NCBI RefSeq assembly: GCF_020523605.1
Contig: NZ_JAJAQI010000011.1
Coordinates: 79,275 to 143,274, forward strand
Length of the DNA stretch: 64,000 bases
Direction of reading: 5' to 3'
Source: Roseicella aerolata
Lineage (GTDB): Bacteria; Pseudomonadota; Alphaproteobacteria; Acetobacterales; Acetobacteraceae
Part shown: positions 15,552-24,210 of the stretch, in pieces
Layout: every line of letters begins with the position of its first letter
Numbering within the stretch: position 1 is the first letter of the stretch
Notes under the pieces: model-generated
Databases searched by the model: none
Told to the model about the DNA's origin: nothing
Seen by the model: the letters and a program-made list of their open reading frames with translations, nothing else
Translations under genes and position numbers: made by a program

Positions 15552-16610
15552 GTGACCCAGGCCCATATCAACCGCATCGCCACCGCCCTGCCGCGGCATG
15601 AGGTGCATGACGCCTTCCGGCTCTTCGCCGGCCGGCAGATCACCGATCCCCGCACCCGCAGCGCCTTCGCGCGCCTCGCCGAGCGGTCGCAGATCGACCA
15701 TCGCTTCTCGGTGCTGGAGCCGGAGGCGGATGCGACCGGCACGGTGGACGGCTTCTACCGCCTGGACCGCTTCCCCGGCACCGGGGCGCGCATGGCCCGC
15801 TACGAGGCGGAGGCGCCGGCGCTGGCCGAGGCGGCCGGCCTTGCGCTCGGGCTGGAGCGGGAGGGGCCGGGCATCACCCACCTCATCCTCGCCACCTGCA
15901 CCGGCTTCGCCGCCCCCGGCCTCGACCACTGGATGATCCGGCGCTTCGGCCTGCCCGGCGCGGTGGAGCGGAGCGTGGTCGGCTTCATGGGCTGCCAGGC
16001 CGCGATCAACGCCCTCAAGCTCGCGCATCATGTGGTGCGCAGCGACCACCGCGCCCGCGTGCTGGTGCTGAACCTCGAGCTGTGCAGCCTGCACCTGCAG
16101 CCCTCGACCGGGATCGAGCAGCTGCTCTGCTTCCTGCTGTTCGCCGATGGCTGCAGCGCCGCGCTGGTGACGGCTGAGCCGCGGGGGCTGGCGCTGGAGG
16201 GTTTCCACGCCGCCCTGGTGCCGGAGGCGGCCGACCAGATCACCTGGCGCATCGGCGATGACGGCTTCGACATGACGCTCTCGGGCTTCGTGCCGCTGAC
16301 GCTCGCCCGCGCCCTGCCGGGACAGGCGGGGGCGATCCTGGCCGGCGCGCCCGCGGCCGAGATCGACCTCTGGGCGGTGCATCCGGGCGGGCGCAGCGTG
16401 CTGGATGCGGTGATGCACGGGCTCGGCCTGCCGGAGGAAGCGCTGGATGTCAGCCGCGCCGTGCTCAGGGACCACGGCAACATGTCCTCGGCCACCGTGA
16501 TGTTCGTGCTGGAGCGGATGCTAGCGGCGGCGCGGCCCGGCCAGCGCGGCTGCGCCCTCGCCTTCGGGCCCGGCCTCTCGGCCGAGACCATGCGCTTCCG
16601 GGTGGCATGA
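15552..16610 (+). CDS. Type III polyketide synthase (alkylresorcinol/alkylpyrone synthase-like)
   Basis: A 352-residue chalcone-synthase-fold enzyme. The catalytic triad is complete: C148 in VVGFMGCQAA, H277 in WAVHPGG and N310 in RDHGNMSS. It would extend a fatty acyl starter with malonyl-CoA and cyclise the chain into a resorcinol, phloroglucinol or pyrone. The start is GTG at 15552 with only a weak CAGG before it. Two bases after the stop comes a methyltransferase gene, then a flavoprotein gene. This order is the same as srsA-srsB-srsC of Streptomyces griseus, which make methylated phenolic-lipid quinones. Starter chain length cannot be inferred from the sequence by eye. Confidence 0.88.
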   Translation: MTQAHINRIATALPRHEVHDAFRLFAGRQITDPRTRSAFARLAERSQIDHRFSVLEPEADATGTVDGFYRLDRFPGTGARMARYEAEAPALAEAAGLALGLEREGPGITHLILATCTGFAAPGLDHWMIRRFGLPGAVERSVVGFMGCQAAINALKLAHHVVRSDHRARVLVLNLELCSLHLQPSTGIEQLLCFLLFADGCSAALVTAEPRGLALEGFHAALVPEAADQITWRIGDDGFDMTLSGFVPLTLARALPGQAGAILAGAPAAEIDLWAVHPGGRSVLDAVMHGLGLPEEALDVSRAVLRDHGNMSSATVMFVLERMLAAARPGQRGCALAFGPGLSAETMRFRVA

Positions 16611-16611
16611 C

Positions 16612-17298
16612 GTGCTGCGGCAGCGCAGCACCGAGGCCGAGTGGATGGACGACGCGGCCGCGACCGGGCCGGATTTCGCCGGCGCGCTGCGCGACCTCGC
16701 GCGGGTCAACCGCCTGACCTTCGCGCTGCGGCCGACCCTGGCGTGGCTGGAGGCGCTGCGGAGGCGGAGCGGCGCGACCGGCCTCTCGGTCCTCGATGTC
16801 GGCGCGGGCGGCGGCGACATGTTGCGGGCGATCGCGGGATGGGCGGCGCGGCGCGGCGTCGCGGTGCAGCTCACCGGCCTCGACCGCAGCCCCTGGGCGG
16901 CGCCCTATGCCGCGGCCGCCGGCACGCCGGGCGCGTTCATCACCGCCGACCTCTTCGACCTCGACCCCGCGCAGCGCTTCGACGTGGTGCTCTGCGCGCA
17001 ATTCGCCCACCACCTGCCCGACCCGGAGCTGGTGCGCTTCCTGCGCTGGATGGAGGACCGCGCGCGGATCGGCTGGCTGATCTCCGACATCCACCGCCAC
17101 TGGATCGCCTGGGGCTTCGCCTGGGTGGCGACGCGGGCCGCGCGCTACCACCCGATGGTGATCCATGACAGCACCATCTCCGTCGCCCGCAGCTTCGTGC
17201 GCGCGGACTGGGAGAGGCTGCTGGCCGAGGCGGGCGTCGAGGCCGAGATCCGCTGGCGCTTCCCCTTCCGCTGGACGGTCGGCCGCATCCGCGCATGA
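16612..17298 (+). CDS. SAM-dependent methyltransferase of the PKS operon
   Basis: A 228-residue class I methyltransferase. The SAM-binding motif I is LSVLDVGAGGGDMLRAIA, the acidic strand-2 end is LTGLDRSP, and FDVVLCAQFAHHL is the post-I region. It starts with GTG one base after the PKS stop and overlaps the next gene by ATGA, so it belongs firmly to the operon. By analogy with SrsB it would methylate the alkylresorcinol made by the PKS, on carbon or oxygen. This role rests on gene order, not on a substrate-specific motif. Confidence 0.82.
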   Translation: MLRQRSTEAEWMDDAAATGPDFAGALRDLARVNRLTFALRPTLAWLEALRRRSGATGLSVLDVGAGGGDMLRAIAGWAARRGVAVQLTGLDRSPWAAPYAAAAGTPGAFITADLFDLDPAQRFDVVLCAQFAHHLPDPELVRFLRWMEDRARIGWLISDIHRHWIAWGFAWVATRAARYHPMVIHDSTISVARSFVRADWERLLAEAGVEAEIRWRFPFRWTVGRIRA

Positions 17299-18422
17299 CG
17301 CCGGGGGATGGAGGCATCGCCGTGATCGGCGCCGGCCCGGCCGGCTGCGCGGCGGCGATCGCGCTCGCCCGCGCCGGGCGGCGCGTGCTGCTGCTGGAGC
17401 GGCAGGCGGAGCCGCGGGAGAGCGTCTGCGGCGAATTCCTCGGCGCCGATGCGGCGGCGGCGCTGGCCGCCCTCGGGCTCGATCCCGCGACGCTGGGCGG
17501 CGTGCCGCTGCGCCGCGCGCGGGTCGGCTGGCGCGGGCGGGACGCGGCCTTCGCCCTGCCCTTCCCGGCCTGGGGCCTGCCCCGCCGGGTGCTGGACGGC
17601 GCGCTGCGGGAGGCGGCGGTGGCGGCGGGCACCGAGCTTCGGGCCGGCGCCGCGGTGCGGGGGGCGGTGCCCGGACCGGGCGGCTGGCAGCTGCGCCTGG
17701 CCGAGGGCGCGGTCACGGCACGGCAGGTGGTGCTCGCCACCGGCAAGCAGGCGCTGCGCGGCCATCCGCGTGCGGGCGCACCGGCCGGTGCGCTCGGGAT
17801 CAAGCTGCATCTCGCGGGCATCGCGCCGGGGGATGCGGTGACGCTGCTGCCCTTCGCCGGCGGCTATGCCGGGTTGCAGCCCCTGCCGGGCGGCGGGGCC
17901 AATCTCTGCGCCGTCTGGCATGGCGCGCCGGGCGAGGCGGCGCGCGACCCGGTGGCCTTCCTCGCGCGCGTCGCGGCGGGATCGGCGCTCGGCGCGCGGC
18001 TGCTGGAGGGGGCGCGGCCCGTCTGGGACCGGCCGCTCGCGGTGGCGGCCGTGCCCTACGGCTTCCGCCAGCCTGCCGGAGGCCCGGCCGGGCTGTACCG
18101 TGCCGGCGACCAGGCGGCGGTAATCCCGAGCTTCACCGGGGAGGGGATCGCCCTCGCGCTGCATTCCGGCCTGACTGCCGCGGCGGCGATCCTGGCGGGG
18201 GAGGAGGCGGAGGCCTTCCATGCCGCCTGGCGCCGCCGCAGCGCCGGGCCGATGCGCTGGGCCGGGCTAGGCGCCCGGCTGCTGCGGCAGGCGCCGGCGC
18301 TCTTCGTGCGGGGCGCCGGCCTCGGCGCGGCGGCGCGGCTCATGGCGCGGCGGACGCGGATCGGCTCCGCCCCGCCATCGGCCTGGAGCGCCGTGTGGAG
18401 CATGGATGACGGACCGGCGTGA
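17295..18422 (+). CDS. FAD-dependent oxidoreductase of the PKS operon
   Basis: A 375-residue flavoprotein of the geranylgeranyl-reductase/aromatic-hydroxylase superfamily. The N-terminal Rossmann motif is VIGAGPAGCAAAIALARAG, followed by ESVCGEFLG, and the second FAD-binding segment is YRAGDQAAVIPSFTGEGIALALHSG. In the srs-type pathway the flavoprotein hydroxylates the methylated alkylresorcinol, which then oxidises to a quinone. Its start overlaps the methyltransferase stop by four bases. No membrane segment or signal peptide is evident. It is the last gene of the operon and is followed by a strong hairpin. Confidence 0.83.
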   Translation: MTPGDGGIAVIGAGPAGCAAAIALARAGRRVLLLERQAEPRESVCGEFLGADAAAALAALGLDPATLGGVPLRRARVGWRGRDAAFALPFPAWGLPRRVLDGALREAAVAAGTELRAGAAVRGAVPGPGGWQLRLAEGAVTARQVVLATGKQALRGHPRAGAPAGALGIKLHLAGIAPGDAVTLLPFAGGYAGLQPLPGGGANLCAVWHGAPGEAARDPVAFLARVAAGSALGARLLEGARPVWDRPLAVAAVPYGFRQPAGGPAGLYRAGDQAAVIPSFTGEGIALALHSGLTAAAAILAGEEAEAFHAAWRRRSAGPMRWAGLGARLLRQAPALFVRGAGLGAAARLMARRTRIGSAPPSAWSAVWSMDDGPA

Positions 18423-18470
18423 GCCTGCCCCATGCGCATGACCGGCCGGGCGCGGCCTCCGGTTCCGCAG

Positions 18471-18496
18471 GCCGGCCCGCAGGACTGCGGGCCGGC
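18471..18496 (+). terminator. Strong hairpin ending the PKS operon
   Basis: GCCGGCCCGCAG pairs perfectly with CTGCGGGCCGGC around a two-base centre, 49 bp after the last stop. There is no T-run; GC-only hairpins are common terminators in such genomes. Confidence 0.5.
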
Positions 18497-18599
18497 AGGA
18501 TCCTGCTGACCGGCGCGCTGCCGCCACGCCTTCGGCGCACTGCGCCGGCCTGCGCGTGATGCCGGTTGGCGTCTGCGCCTTCCGCCGCAACGCCCCCTA

Positions 18600-18699
18600 C
18601 AGCGGATTGCGTTCATGTCTGAACGTCCCTCCGCTGTCGCTTTCTGTCTTTCGAGCAGATTCACGCTCCCGGCCGTTCACGCCCCTCCGCGATCTGCTC
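18600..18699 (-). repeat. Two-palindrome intergenic repeat (A-B'), copy 3
   Basis: This is the reverse complement of the copy at 28790-28890. Module A (18600-18636) pairs CAGCGGATTGCGTTCA with TGAACGTCCCTCCGCTG. Module B' (18653-18699) has the perfect outer arms GAGCAGAT and ATCTGCTC. By eye its 47 bases match the other copy at all but about three positions. The spacer is 16 bp in both. It lies between two convergent genes, 9 bp from the Bug-protein stop. Confidence 0.85.
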
Positions 18700-18707
18700 C
18701 AGCCGGC

Positions 18708-19688
18708 TCAGTCGATGCTGAGGCCGAGCTTCGTCACCATCTGCTTCTCGTATTCCACGCGCTGCTTCGCGAAGGCCAGGTACTCCGCCGGCGGCAGGTA
18801 TTCCTGCGGCATGTCCCAGCGCCGGATGATCGCCTGGCTCGCCTCGTCATGGTACGCCTTGCGGAAGGCCTGGTGCAGGAACTCGACGATCTCCGGGTCC
18901 ATCCCCTTCGGCCCGGTGATGCCATAGGGCGAGGTGACGACCATGTCGTAGCCCAGTTCCCGCAGCGTCGGCGCGTCCGGGAAGCTCGGCACCCGCTCGC
19001 GGGTCCAGATGGAGAGCAGCCGCAGGTCCCCGCTCTCGACATTCGGCCGCCAGGCCTGCGCATCCGCCACCACGTCGATCTGCTTGCCGAGCAGCGCCGT
19101 CACGCCCTCCTGCGCGCCGCGATAGGGGATGTGGGTCATCTCCACCTTCTCCCGCGCCAGGATGTCCTCCATGGCGATGTGGTTGGTGGTGGCGATGCCG
19201 CTGGTCGAATAGGTCAGGCGCCCGGGGTTCTTCCGCGCCGCCTCGATCAGGTCCTTGAAAGTCCTGTAGGGGCTGTCGGCGCGCACCGCGGTGCCGAAGG
19301 TGAAGCCGCTCACCTGCATGATGTAGGTGAAGTCGGCGATCGGGTCCCAGGTCTTCAGCTTCGTCAGGAAGGGGTGGCGCAGGATCGAGAGGTGATGATG
19401 AGCCAGCGTGTAGCCGTCCGGCTGCGCCTGATTGATCAGGAAGATCGCCGCCTGGGTGCCGCGCGCGCCGGGGCGGTTCTCGACCACCACGGGCTGGCCG
19501 AGATCCTTGTTCATGACCTCGAACATCTGCCGGTGCAGCGCATCGAGCGAGCCGCCGGGCGGCCAGGGGATCAGGAAGCGGATGGGCCGGTTGGGGAAGC
19601 GGCCCTGGGCCAGGGCGGGTGCGGCCAGGCCGGCCGCCGCGGCGCCGGCCGCGAGGCCGAGCGCGCCGCGGCGCGTGAAGCAGGTCAT
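18708..19688 (-). CDS. Bug/TctC-family binding protein, second of a tandem pair
   Basis: A 326-residue periplasmic binding protein. The signal peptide begins MTCFTRRGALG and ends at about LAAPALAQ, with an RR pair that would allow Tat export. Hallmarks are PWPPGGSLDALHR, VVENRPGARGTQ, YSTSGIATTNH, HIPYRGAQEG and the run GYDMVVTSPYGITGPKGMDP. The last motif is shared with the gene just upstream, so the two arose by duplication. It starts 29 bp after that gene, with GGGAGAG before the ATG, so the two are co-transcribed. No TctA/TctB partner is nearby. The ligand is unknown. Confidence 0.9.
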   Translation of the reverse strand: MTCFTRRGALGLAAGAAAAGLAAPALAQGRFPNRPIRFLIPWPPGGSLDALHRQMFEVMNKDLGQPVVVENRPGARGTQAAIFLINQAQPDGYTLAHHHLSILRHPFLTKLKTWDPIADFTYIMQVSGFTFGTAVRADSPYRTFKDLIEAARKNPGRLTYSTSGIATTNHIAMEDILAREKVEMTHIPYRGAQEGVTALLGKQIDVVADAQAWRPNVESGDLRLLSIWTRERVPSFPDAPTLRELGYDMVVTSPYGITGPKGMDPEIVEFLHQAFRKAYHDEASQAIIRRWDMPQEYLPPAEYLAFAKQRVEYEKQMVTKLGLSID

Positions 19689-19717
19689 GTCCAGTCTCTC
19701 TCCCGGTACTCTTGGTC

Positions 19718-20692
19718 TCAGTCGATCCGCAGGTTCAGCCGCTCGGCCATGGCCTTCTCATACTGCGCCCGGCGGGCGACGAAGTCGCGATAGGCCGCGG
19801 TGTCGTAGTATTCCAGCGGCATGTCGAACTGCTCGCGCACCCGCTCATTGGCGGGGTCGAACAGCGCCGCCTTCAGCGCGTCGTGCAGCACCCGCACCAC
19901 GCCCGGATCCATCCCCTTCGGGCCCGAGAGGCCGTAGGGCGAGGTGACGACCATGTCGTAGCCCAGCTCCTTCAGCGTCGGCGCATCCGGGAAGCGCTTG
20001 GAGCGCTCGGGCGTCCAGACGCAGATCAGGCGGAGCTGCCCGCCCTCCACCAGCGGCGCCCAGGCGGAGCTGTCGGCGACGCTCATCACCTCGCCCGAAG
20101 CCACGGCGACCGCGGATTCGTTCGAGGCGCGGTAGGGGACGTGGACGATGTCGATCTTCTCCCGCGCCGCGATCTCCTCCATCGCCAGATGGTTGGTCGT
20201 GGCGATGCCGGAGGTGGCATAGGTCAGCCGCCCCGGATTGGCCCGCGCATAGGCCAGGTAGTCCGCCCAGCTCTTGATCGGCCCGTCCGCCTTGACGGCG
20301 ATGCCGAACATCCAGCCGCAGAGGCCGATGATGTGGGTGAAGTCGTTCACCGGGTCCCAGGGCGGGGTCCGCACGATGAAGGGCCGGCGGATGATGGACA
20401 GGTGCATCTGGCTGATGGTGTAGCCATCCGGCCGCGCCTGGGTGGCGAGATGCATGGCCCCCATGGTGCCGGAGGCGCCGGACCGGTTCTCCACCACGAC
20501 GTTCTGGCCGAGCGACCGGCCGGCGATCTCCGCCATGGAGCGGAGCTGCGCATCGGCCGAGCCGCCGGGCGGCCAGGGGACGATCAGGCGGATCGGGCGA
20601 TCGGGGAATTTGCCCTGGGCCAGGGCAGGGGTGGCGAGCCCCGCCCCCGCGAGGGCGAGCAGGGTGCGGCGGCCGGGTCCGGCGGACGGCAT
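19718..20692 (-). CDS. Bug/TctC-family binding protein, first of a tandem pair
   Basis: A 324-residue paralogue of the following gene. Its signal peptide ends at about LATPALAQ, and the mature part opens GKFPDRPIRLIVPWPPGGSAD. It shares the order of motifs with its neighbour, including TYATSGIATTNHLAMEEI, HVPYRASNES and GYDMVVTSPYGLSGPKGMDP. I set the start at 20692 because GGGAGG lies about 8 nt upstream; a further nine codons upstream in frame are unlikely. Two co-expressed receptors with diverged pockets could widen the range of carboxylates captured. Confidence 0.9.
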   Translation of the reverse strand: MPSAGPGRRTLLALAGAGLATPALAQGKFPDRPIRLIVPWPPGGSADAQLRSMAEIAGRSLGQNVVVENRSGASGTMGAMHLATQARPDGYTISQMHLSIIRRPFIVRTPPWDPVNDFTHIIGLCGWMFGIAVKADGPIKSWADYLAYARANPGRLTYATSGIATTNHLAMEEIAAREKIDIVHVPYRASNESAVAVASGEVMSVADSSAWAPLVEGGQLRLICVWTPERSKRFPDAPTLKELGYDMVVTSPYGLSGPKGMDPGVVRVLHDALKAALFDPANERVREQFDMPLEYYDTAAYRDFVARRAQYEKAMAERLNLRID

Positions 20693-21131
20693 GGTTATCC
20701 TCCCAGTGGTTGCCACCAATCTGGCAATCTCCGCGGCGGAGGAAAAGAGCCCGCCGCTTCAACGCATCACGGGCCCTCGGCCGCCGTCGCGTCGCCACCC
20801 CCGGACCTTCGGCGGCGGCCGCATCCCGGTGCGCAGGGCAAGGGGACGAAGGCGGCGCGTTCCGCCGGCGCCTCGGGCCTCGGCCGGTCGGCCATGGGGG
20901 AATCCGCCTTTTGTCAGCCTCCCGCCCCCGGTGACATGACGCCCCATCCTGGCCCGGCCGCGAACCGATCCTGGCCGCCTGCGGCCCTGGGGCGGGCCCG
21001 GCGGCGGCGCGGGGCTGCCGGCTTCCTGCCCGCGCCGGCCGCATGGCTGCCTCCCCGGCCCTCGGCGGGGTTGCCTCGCCGGCCCGTTGGCGGCACTTTC
21101 CGGCCGCTTTTCCAGGGATACCCTAGGCCCC
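20693..21131. other. Intergenic region, 439 bp, divergent promoters
   Basis: This separates the tandem Bug genes from the divergent lipoamide dehydrogenase gene. I see no supported gene, repeat or clear promoter hexamers; the sequence is uniformly GC-rich. Confidence 0.4.
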
Positions 21132-22523
21132 ATGCCTGAGAGCTTCGACGTCATCGTCATCGGCGCCGGCCCCGGCGGCTATGTCTGCGCCATCCGCGCC
21201 GCCCAGCTCGGCATGAAGGTCGCCTGCGTCGAGAAGCGCGCGACCCTCGGCGGCACCTGCCTCAATGTCGGCTGCATCCCCTCCAAGGCCCTGCTGCAGA
21301 GCAGCGAGCATTTCGAGGAGGCGAAGCACAAGCTGGCCGAGCACGGCGTGGTGCTGGAGGGCGTGAAGCTCGACCTTGCGAAGATGCAGGCCCGCAAGGG
21401 CGAGGTGGTCTCGGCCAATGTCAAGGGCGTCGAGTTCCTCTTCCGCAAGAACAAGGTCACCTGGCTGAAGGGCGCCGGCCGCATCGTCTCTCCGGGCAAG
21501 GTCGAGGTCGCGGGGGAGACCTATGAGGCGAAGAACATCGTCATCGCCACGGGCAGCGAGAGCACCCCGCTGCGCAATGTCGAGGTCGATGAGAAGCAGA
21601 TCGTCACCTCCACCGGCGCGCTGGAGCTGGAGAAGGTGCCGGGCCACCTGGTGGTCATCGGCGGCGGCGTGATCGGGCTCGAGCTCGGCTCCGTCTGGCG
21701 CCGCCTCGGGGCCGAGGTGACGGTGGTCGAGTTCCTCGACCGCCTGGTCCCCGGCATGGACAACGAGGTGGCGAAGCAGCTCGAGCGGACCCTGACGAAG
21801 CAGGGGCTGAAGTTCAGGTTGAAGTCCAAGGTCACCGGCGCGACGAAGGATGCGGGCGGCGTGACCCTGATGGTCGAGCCCGCGGCCGGCGGCGCGGTCG
21901 AGGAGATCAAGGCCGATGTGGTGCTGCTGGCCATCGGCCGCCGCCCGCATACCGAGGGCCTCGGCCTCGAGGAGGTCGGCGTCGCGCTGGACGAGCGCGG
22001 CCGGGTGAAGACCGACGCGCATTTCGCCACCAACGTCCCGGGCATTTACGCCATCGGCGACGTCATCGCGGGCGCGATGCTGGCCCACAAGGCCGAGGAC
22101 GAGGGCGTGGCGCTGGCGGAAATCCTGGCCGGGCAGAAGGGCCATGTGAACTACGCCGCCATCCCCGGCGTGATCTACACTTGGCCGGAGGTCGCCTCGG
22201 TCGGCGCGACGGAGGAGGAGCTGAAGGCCGCGGGCATCGCCTACAAGGCCGGCAAATTCCCCTTCACGGCGAATGGCCGGGCGCGCGCCATGGGCGATCT
22301 GGACGGCTTCGTGAAGATCCTGGCGGATGCCAAGACCGACCGCGTGCTGGGCGCGCATATGCTCGGCCCGGATGTCGGCACCCTCATCGCCGAGATCTCG
22401 CTGGCCATCGAATTCGGCGCCTCGGCCGAGGATGTGGCGCGCACCTGCCACGCCCACCCGACCCTGAACGAGGTGGTGAAGGAGGCCGCGCTGGCCGTGG
22501 ACGGGCGGGCGCTGCACATCTAG
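21132..22523 (+). CDS. lpdA: Dihydrolipoyl dehydrogenase
   Basis: A 463-residue pyridine-nucleotide disulfide oxidoreductase, the E3 of 2-oxoacid dehydrogenase complexes. The FAD motif is [19 protein letters not shown], the redox-active pair is [13 protein letters not shown] (C43, C48), the NAD motif is [16 protein letters not shown], and the C-terminal HAHPTLNE supplies the catalytic His-Glu pair (about H442, E447). All key residues and the length are normal. It reoxidises dihydrolipoamide with NAD+ in the cytoplasm. No E1 or E2 genes are adjacent, so it may serve several complexes. The ATG at 21132 is supported by family alignment more than by its weak ribosome site. Confidence 0.93.
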   Translation: MPESFDVIVIGAGPGGYVCAIRAAQLGMKVACVEKRATLGGTCLNVGCIPSKALLQSSEHFEEAKHKLAEHGVVLEGVKLDLAKMQARKGEVVSANVKGVEFLFRKNKVTWLKGAGRIVSPGKVEVAGETYEAKNIVIATGSESTPLRNVEVDEKQIVTSTGALELEKVPGHLVVIGGGVIGLELGSVWRRLGAEVTVVEFLDRLVPGMDNEVAKQLERTLTKQGLKFRLKSKVTGATKDAGGVTLMVEPAAGGAVEEIKADVVLLAIGRRPHTEGLGLEEVGVALDERGRVKTDAHFATNVPGIYAIGDVIAGAMLAHKAEDEGVALAEILAGQKGHVNYAAIPGVIYTWPEVASVGATEEELKAAGIAYKAGKFPFTANGRARAMGDLDGFVKILADAKTDRVLGAHMLGPDVGTLIAEISLAIEFGASAEDVARTCHAHPTLNEVVKEAALAVDGRALHI

Positions 22524-22620
22524 TGCGCCGCCGCGCGCAGAGCCGCCACTCCGGCCCCCATCGTCGCGCGCTGCGATGGGGGCCCGGCCATCCCATGCGC
22601 GCGGCGCCCCCGTCCCAGCC

Positions 22621-22641
22621 CTCCCCCGCCTTGCGGGGGAG
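22621..22641 (+). terminator. GC hairpin between lpdA and the methyltransferase gene
   Basis: CTCCCCCGC pairs perfectly with GCGGGGGAG around CTT. It lies 97 bp after lpdA and 21 bp before the next ATG. It may end the lpdA transcript, or control translation of the next gene because purine-rich bases follow it directly. Confidence 0.5.
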
Positions 22642-22662
22642 AGGGCAAGGCCCGCTGAACCG

Positions 22663-23709
22663 ATGATCAAGTACATCGGCAGCAAGCGCGCCCTCCTCAC
22701 CCATATCCTCTCGGCCGTCGGTGCCACGGTCCCCGCGGGCGCCACGGTGCTCGACCTCTTCTCCGGCACGGCGCGGGTCGGCCATGCGCTGAAGCGCGCC
22801 GGCCATCGCGTCATCTCCAACGACCACAACGCCTTCGCCCATACCCTCGCCACCTGCTACGTCCAGGCGGATGCGGAGCGCTGGGGCGAGACGGCGCGGC
22901 GCATCCTCGAGGACCTGCAGCGCCTGCCGCCCCGCGCCGGCTGGTTCACCGCCACCTATTGCGAGCAGGCGCGCTACCTCCACCCCGACAACGGCGCGAA
23001 GGTGGAGGCGATCCGGGAGGCGATCGCCGCGCTGGGCGCCGAGCCGGAGCTGGAGGCCATCCTGCTGACCGCCCTACTGGAGGCGGCGGACCGGGTCGAT
23101 TCCACCGCCGGGCTGCAGATGGCCTATATGAAGCACTGGGCGCGGCGGGCCCTGCAGCCCCTCGCGCTCCGCCTGCCGGCCCTGCTGCCGCGCCCGGAGG
23201 CCGGCCCCTGCGCCGCCCTCTGCGGAGAGGCGGAGGCGGTCGCCGCGCCGGTCGAATGCGACCTGGCCTATCTCGACCCGCCCTACAACCAGCACTCCTA
23301 CCTGCGGAACTACCATGTCTGGGAGACGCTGGTGCGCTGGGATCAGCCGGAGGTCTACGGGGTGGCGCGCAAGCGCGTGGATTGCCAGAGCCGTCTATCG
23401 GACTTCAACAGCCGGCGCCGGATCGGGCCGGCGCTGGAGCGGACTCTCGGCGCCCTGCGCTGCCGGGCCGTCCTCGTCTCCTTCAATGACGAAGGCTATC
23501 TGGACCGGGCGGAACTGGAGCGGATGCTGGGCGCGCGCGGCCATGTGCAGGTGCTGGAGATCCCCTACGGCCGCTATGTCGGCGCCAAGATCGGCATCCA
23601 CAATCCGCAGGGGATCAAGGTCGGCCAGGTCGGCCGGTTGACCAACCTCGAATACCTCTTCATCGCCACGGAGCAGCGGATCACGCTGCCCTCCCCGCGG
23701 GCCGCCTGA
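22663..23709 (+). CDS. Solitary D12-class DNA adenine methyltransferase
   Basis: A 348-residue N6-adenine methyltransferase. It begins MIKYIGSKRALL, a Dam/D12-type opening, followed by the SAM motif VLDLFSGTARVGHAL and the catalytic DPPYNQHSYLRNYHVWETLV. It transfers a methyl group from SAM to adenine in a short DNA target that cannot be read from the protein. No restriction endonuclease gene lies beside it, so it looks like an orphan methyltransferase with a regulatory, repair or protective role. The ATG at 22663 follows a purine-rich leader containing the end of a hairpin. Its stop overlaps the next start as TGATG. Confidence 0.85.
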   Translation: MIKYIGSKRALLTHILSAVGATVPAGATVLDLFSGTARVGHALKRAGHRVISNDHNAFAHTLATCYVQADAERWGETARRILEDLQRLPPRAGWFTATYCEQARYLHPDNGAKVEAIREAIAALGAEPELEAILLTALLEAADRVDSTAGLQMAYMKHWARRALQPLALRLPALLPRPEAGPCAALCGEAEAVAAPVECDLAYLDPPYNQHSYLRNYHVWETLVRWDQPEVYGVARKRVDCQSRLSDFNSRRRIGPALERTLGALRCRAVLVSFNDEGYLDRAELERMLGARGHVQVLEIPYGRYVGAKIGIHNPQGIKVGQVGRLTNLEYLFIATEQRITLPSPRAA

Positions 23710-23981
23710 TGCCGGGGCGCCCCTCCCTCGCCCGCAAGGTCGCCGGCTTCGGGCTAATCGGGCTCGGCGTGCTGGGCACGGTGCTGCCGATCCTGCAGGG
23801 CATCCTCTTCATGGCGCTCGGCCTCTTCGTCCTGCGCGACCAGTATGACTGGGCGCGGCAGGGCATGACCAAGCTGCATGCCCGCTGGCCCCGCCAGGTG
23901 GAGGGGGTGGAGGCGCTGGAGGCCCGGATGATCGGCTGGTGCCGGCAGCAGGGGGAGAGGCTGCGCCGGCTGCTGCCCTAG
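23709..23981 (+). CDS. Small membrane protein (PGPGW/DUF454-like)
   Basis: A 90-residue protein with two adjoining hydrophobic stretches (GFGLIGLGVLGTVLPILQG and ILFMALGLFVL) and a basic amphipathic tail. The pattern of glycines and the LGTVLP turn resemble the PGPGW family of small inner-membrane proteins, whose function is unknown. It is translationally coupled to the DNA methyltransferase through a TGATG overlap, although no functional link is evident. A strong hairpin begins two bases after its stop, so the transcript probably ends there. Confidence 0.7.
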   Translation: MPGRPSLARKVAGFGLIGLGVLGTVLPILQGILFMALGLFVLRDQYDWARQGMTKLHARWPRQVEGVEALEARMIGWCRQQGERLRRLLP

Positions 23982-23983
23982 GC

Positions 23984-24015
23984 CATCCTCGGACCGCACG
24001 GCCGGCCCGAGGATG
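23984..24015 (+). terminator. Hairpin terminator candidate
   Basis: CATCCTCGG pairs perfectly with CCGAGGATG across a 14-base loop, starting two bases after the preceding stop codon. Confidence 0.5.
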
Positions 24016-24210
24016 ATCCGGGCCATCGTTCAGAACCGCCGATGCTCGCCTCCGGGCGGTTCCGCGCCGCGGCGATCCGCCCCGGCGGCCCGGCAGGCGG
24101 TGCGCGGCCGGCCCGGCCGCGGGGACCATGGCCGCGAACCCCCCGCCATGCTCACCGTTGCTTCTCCACGCCGGCCACCTCTCCCCGGTGGCCGCGACAG
24201 GAGAGGCTCC

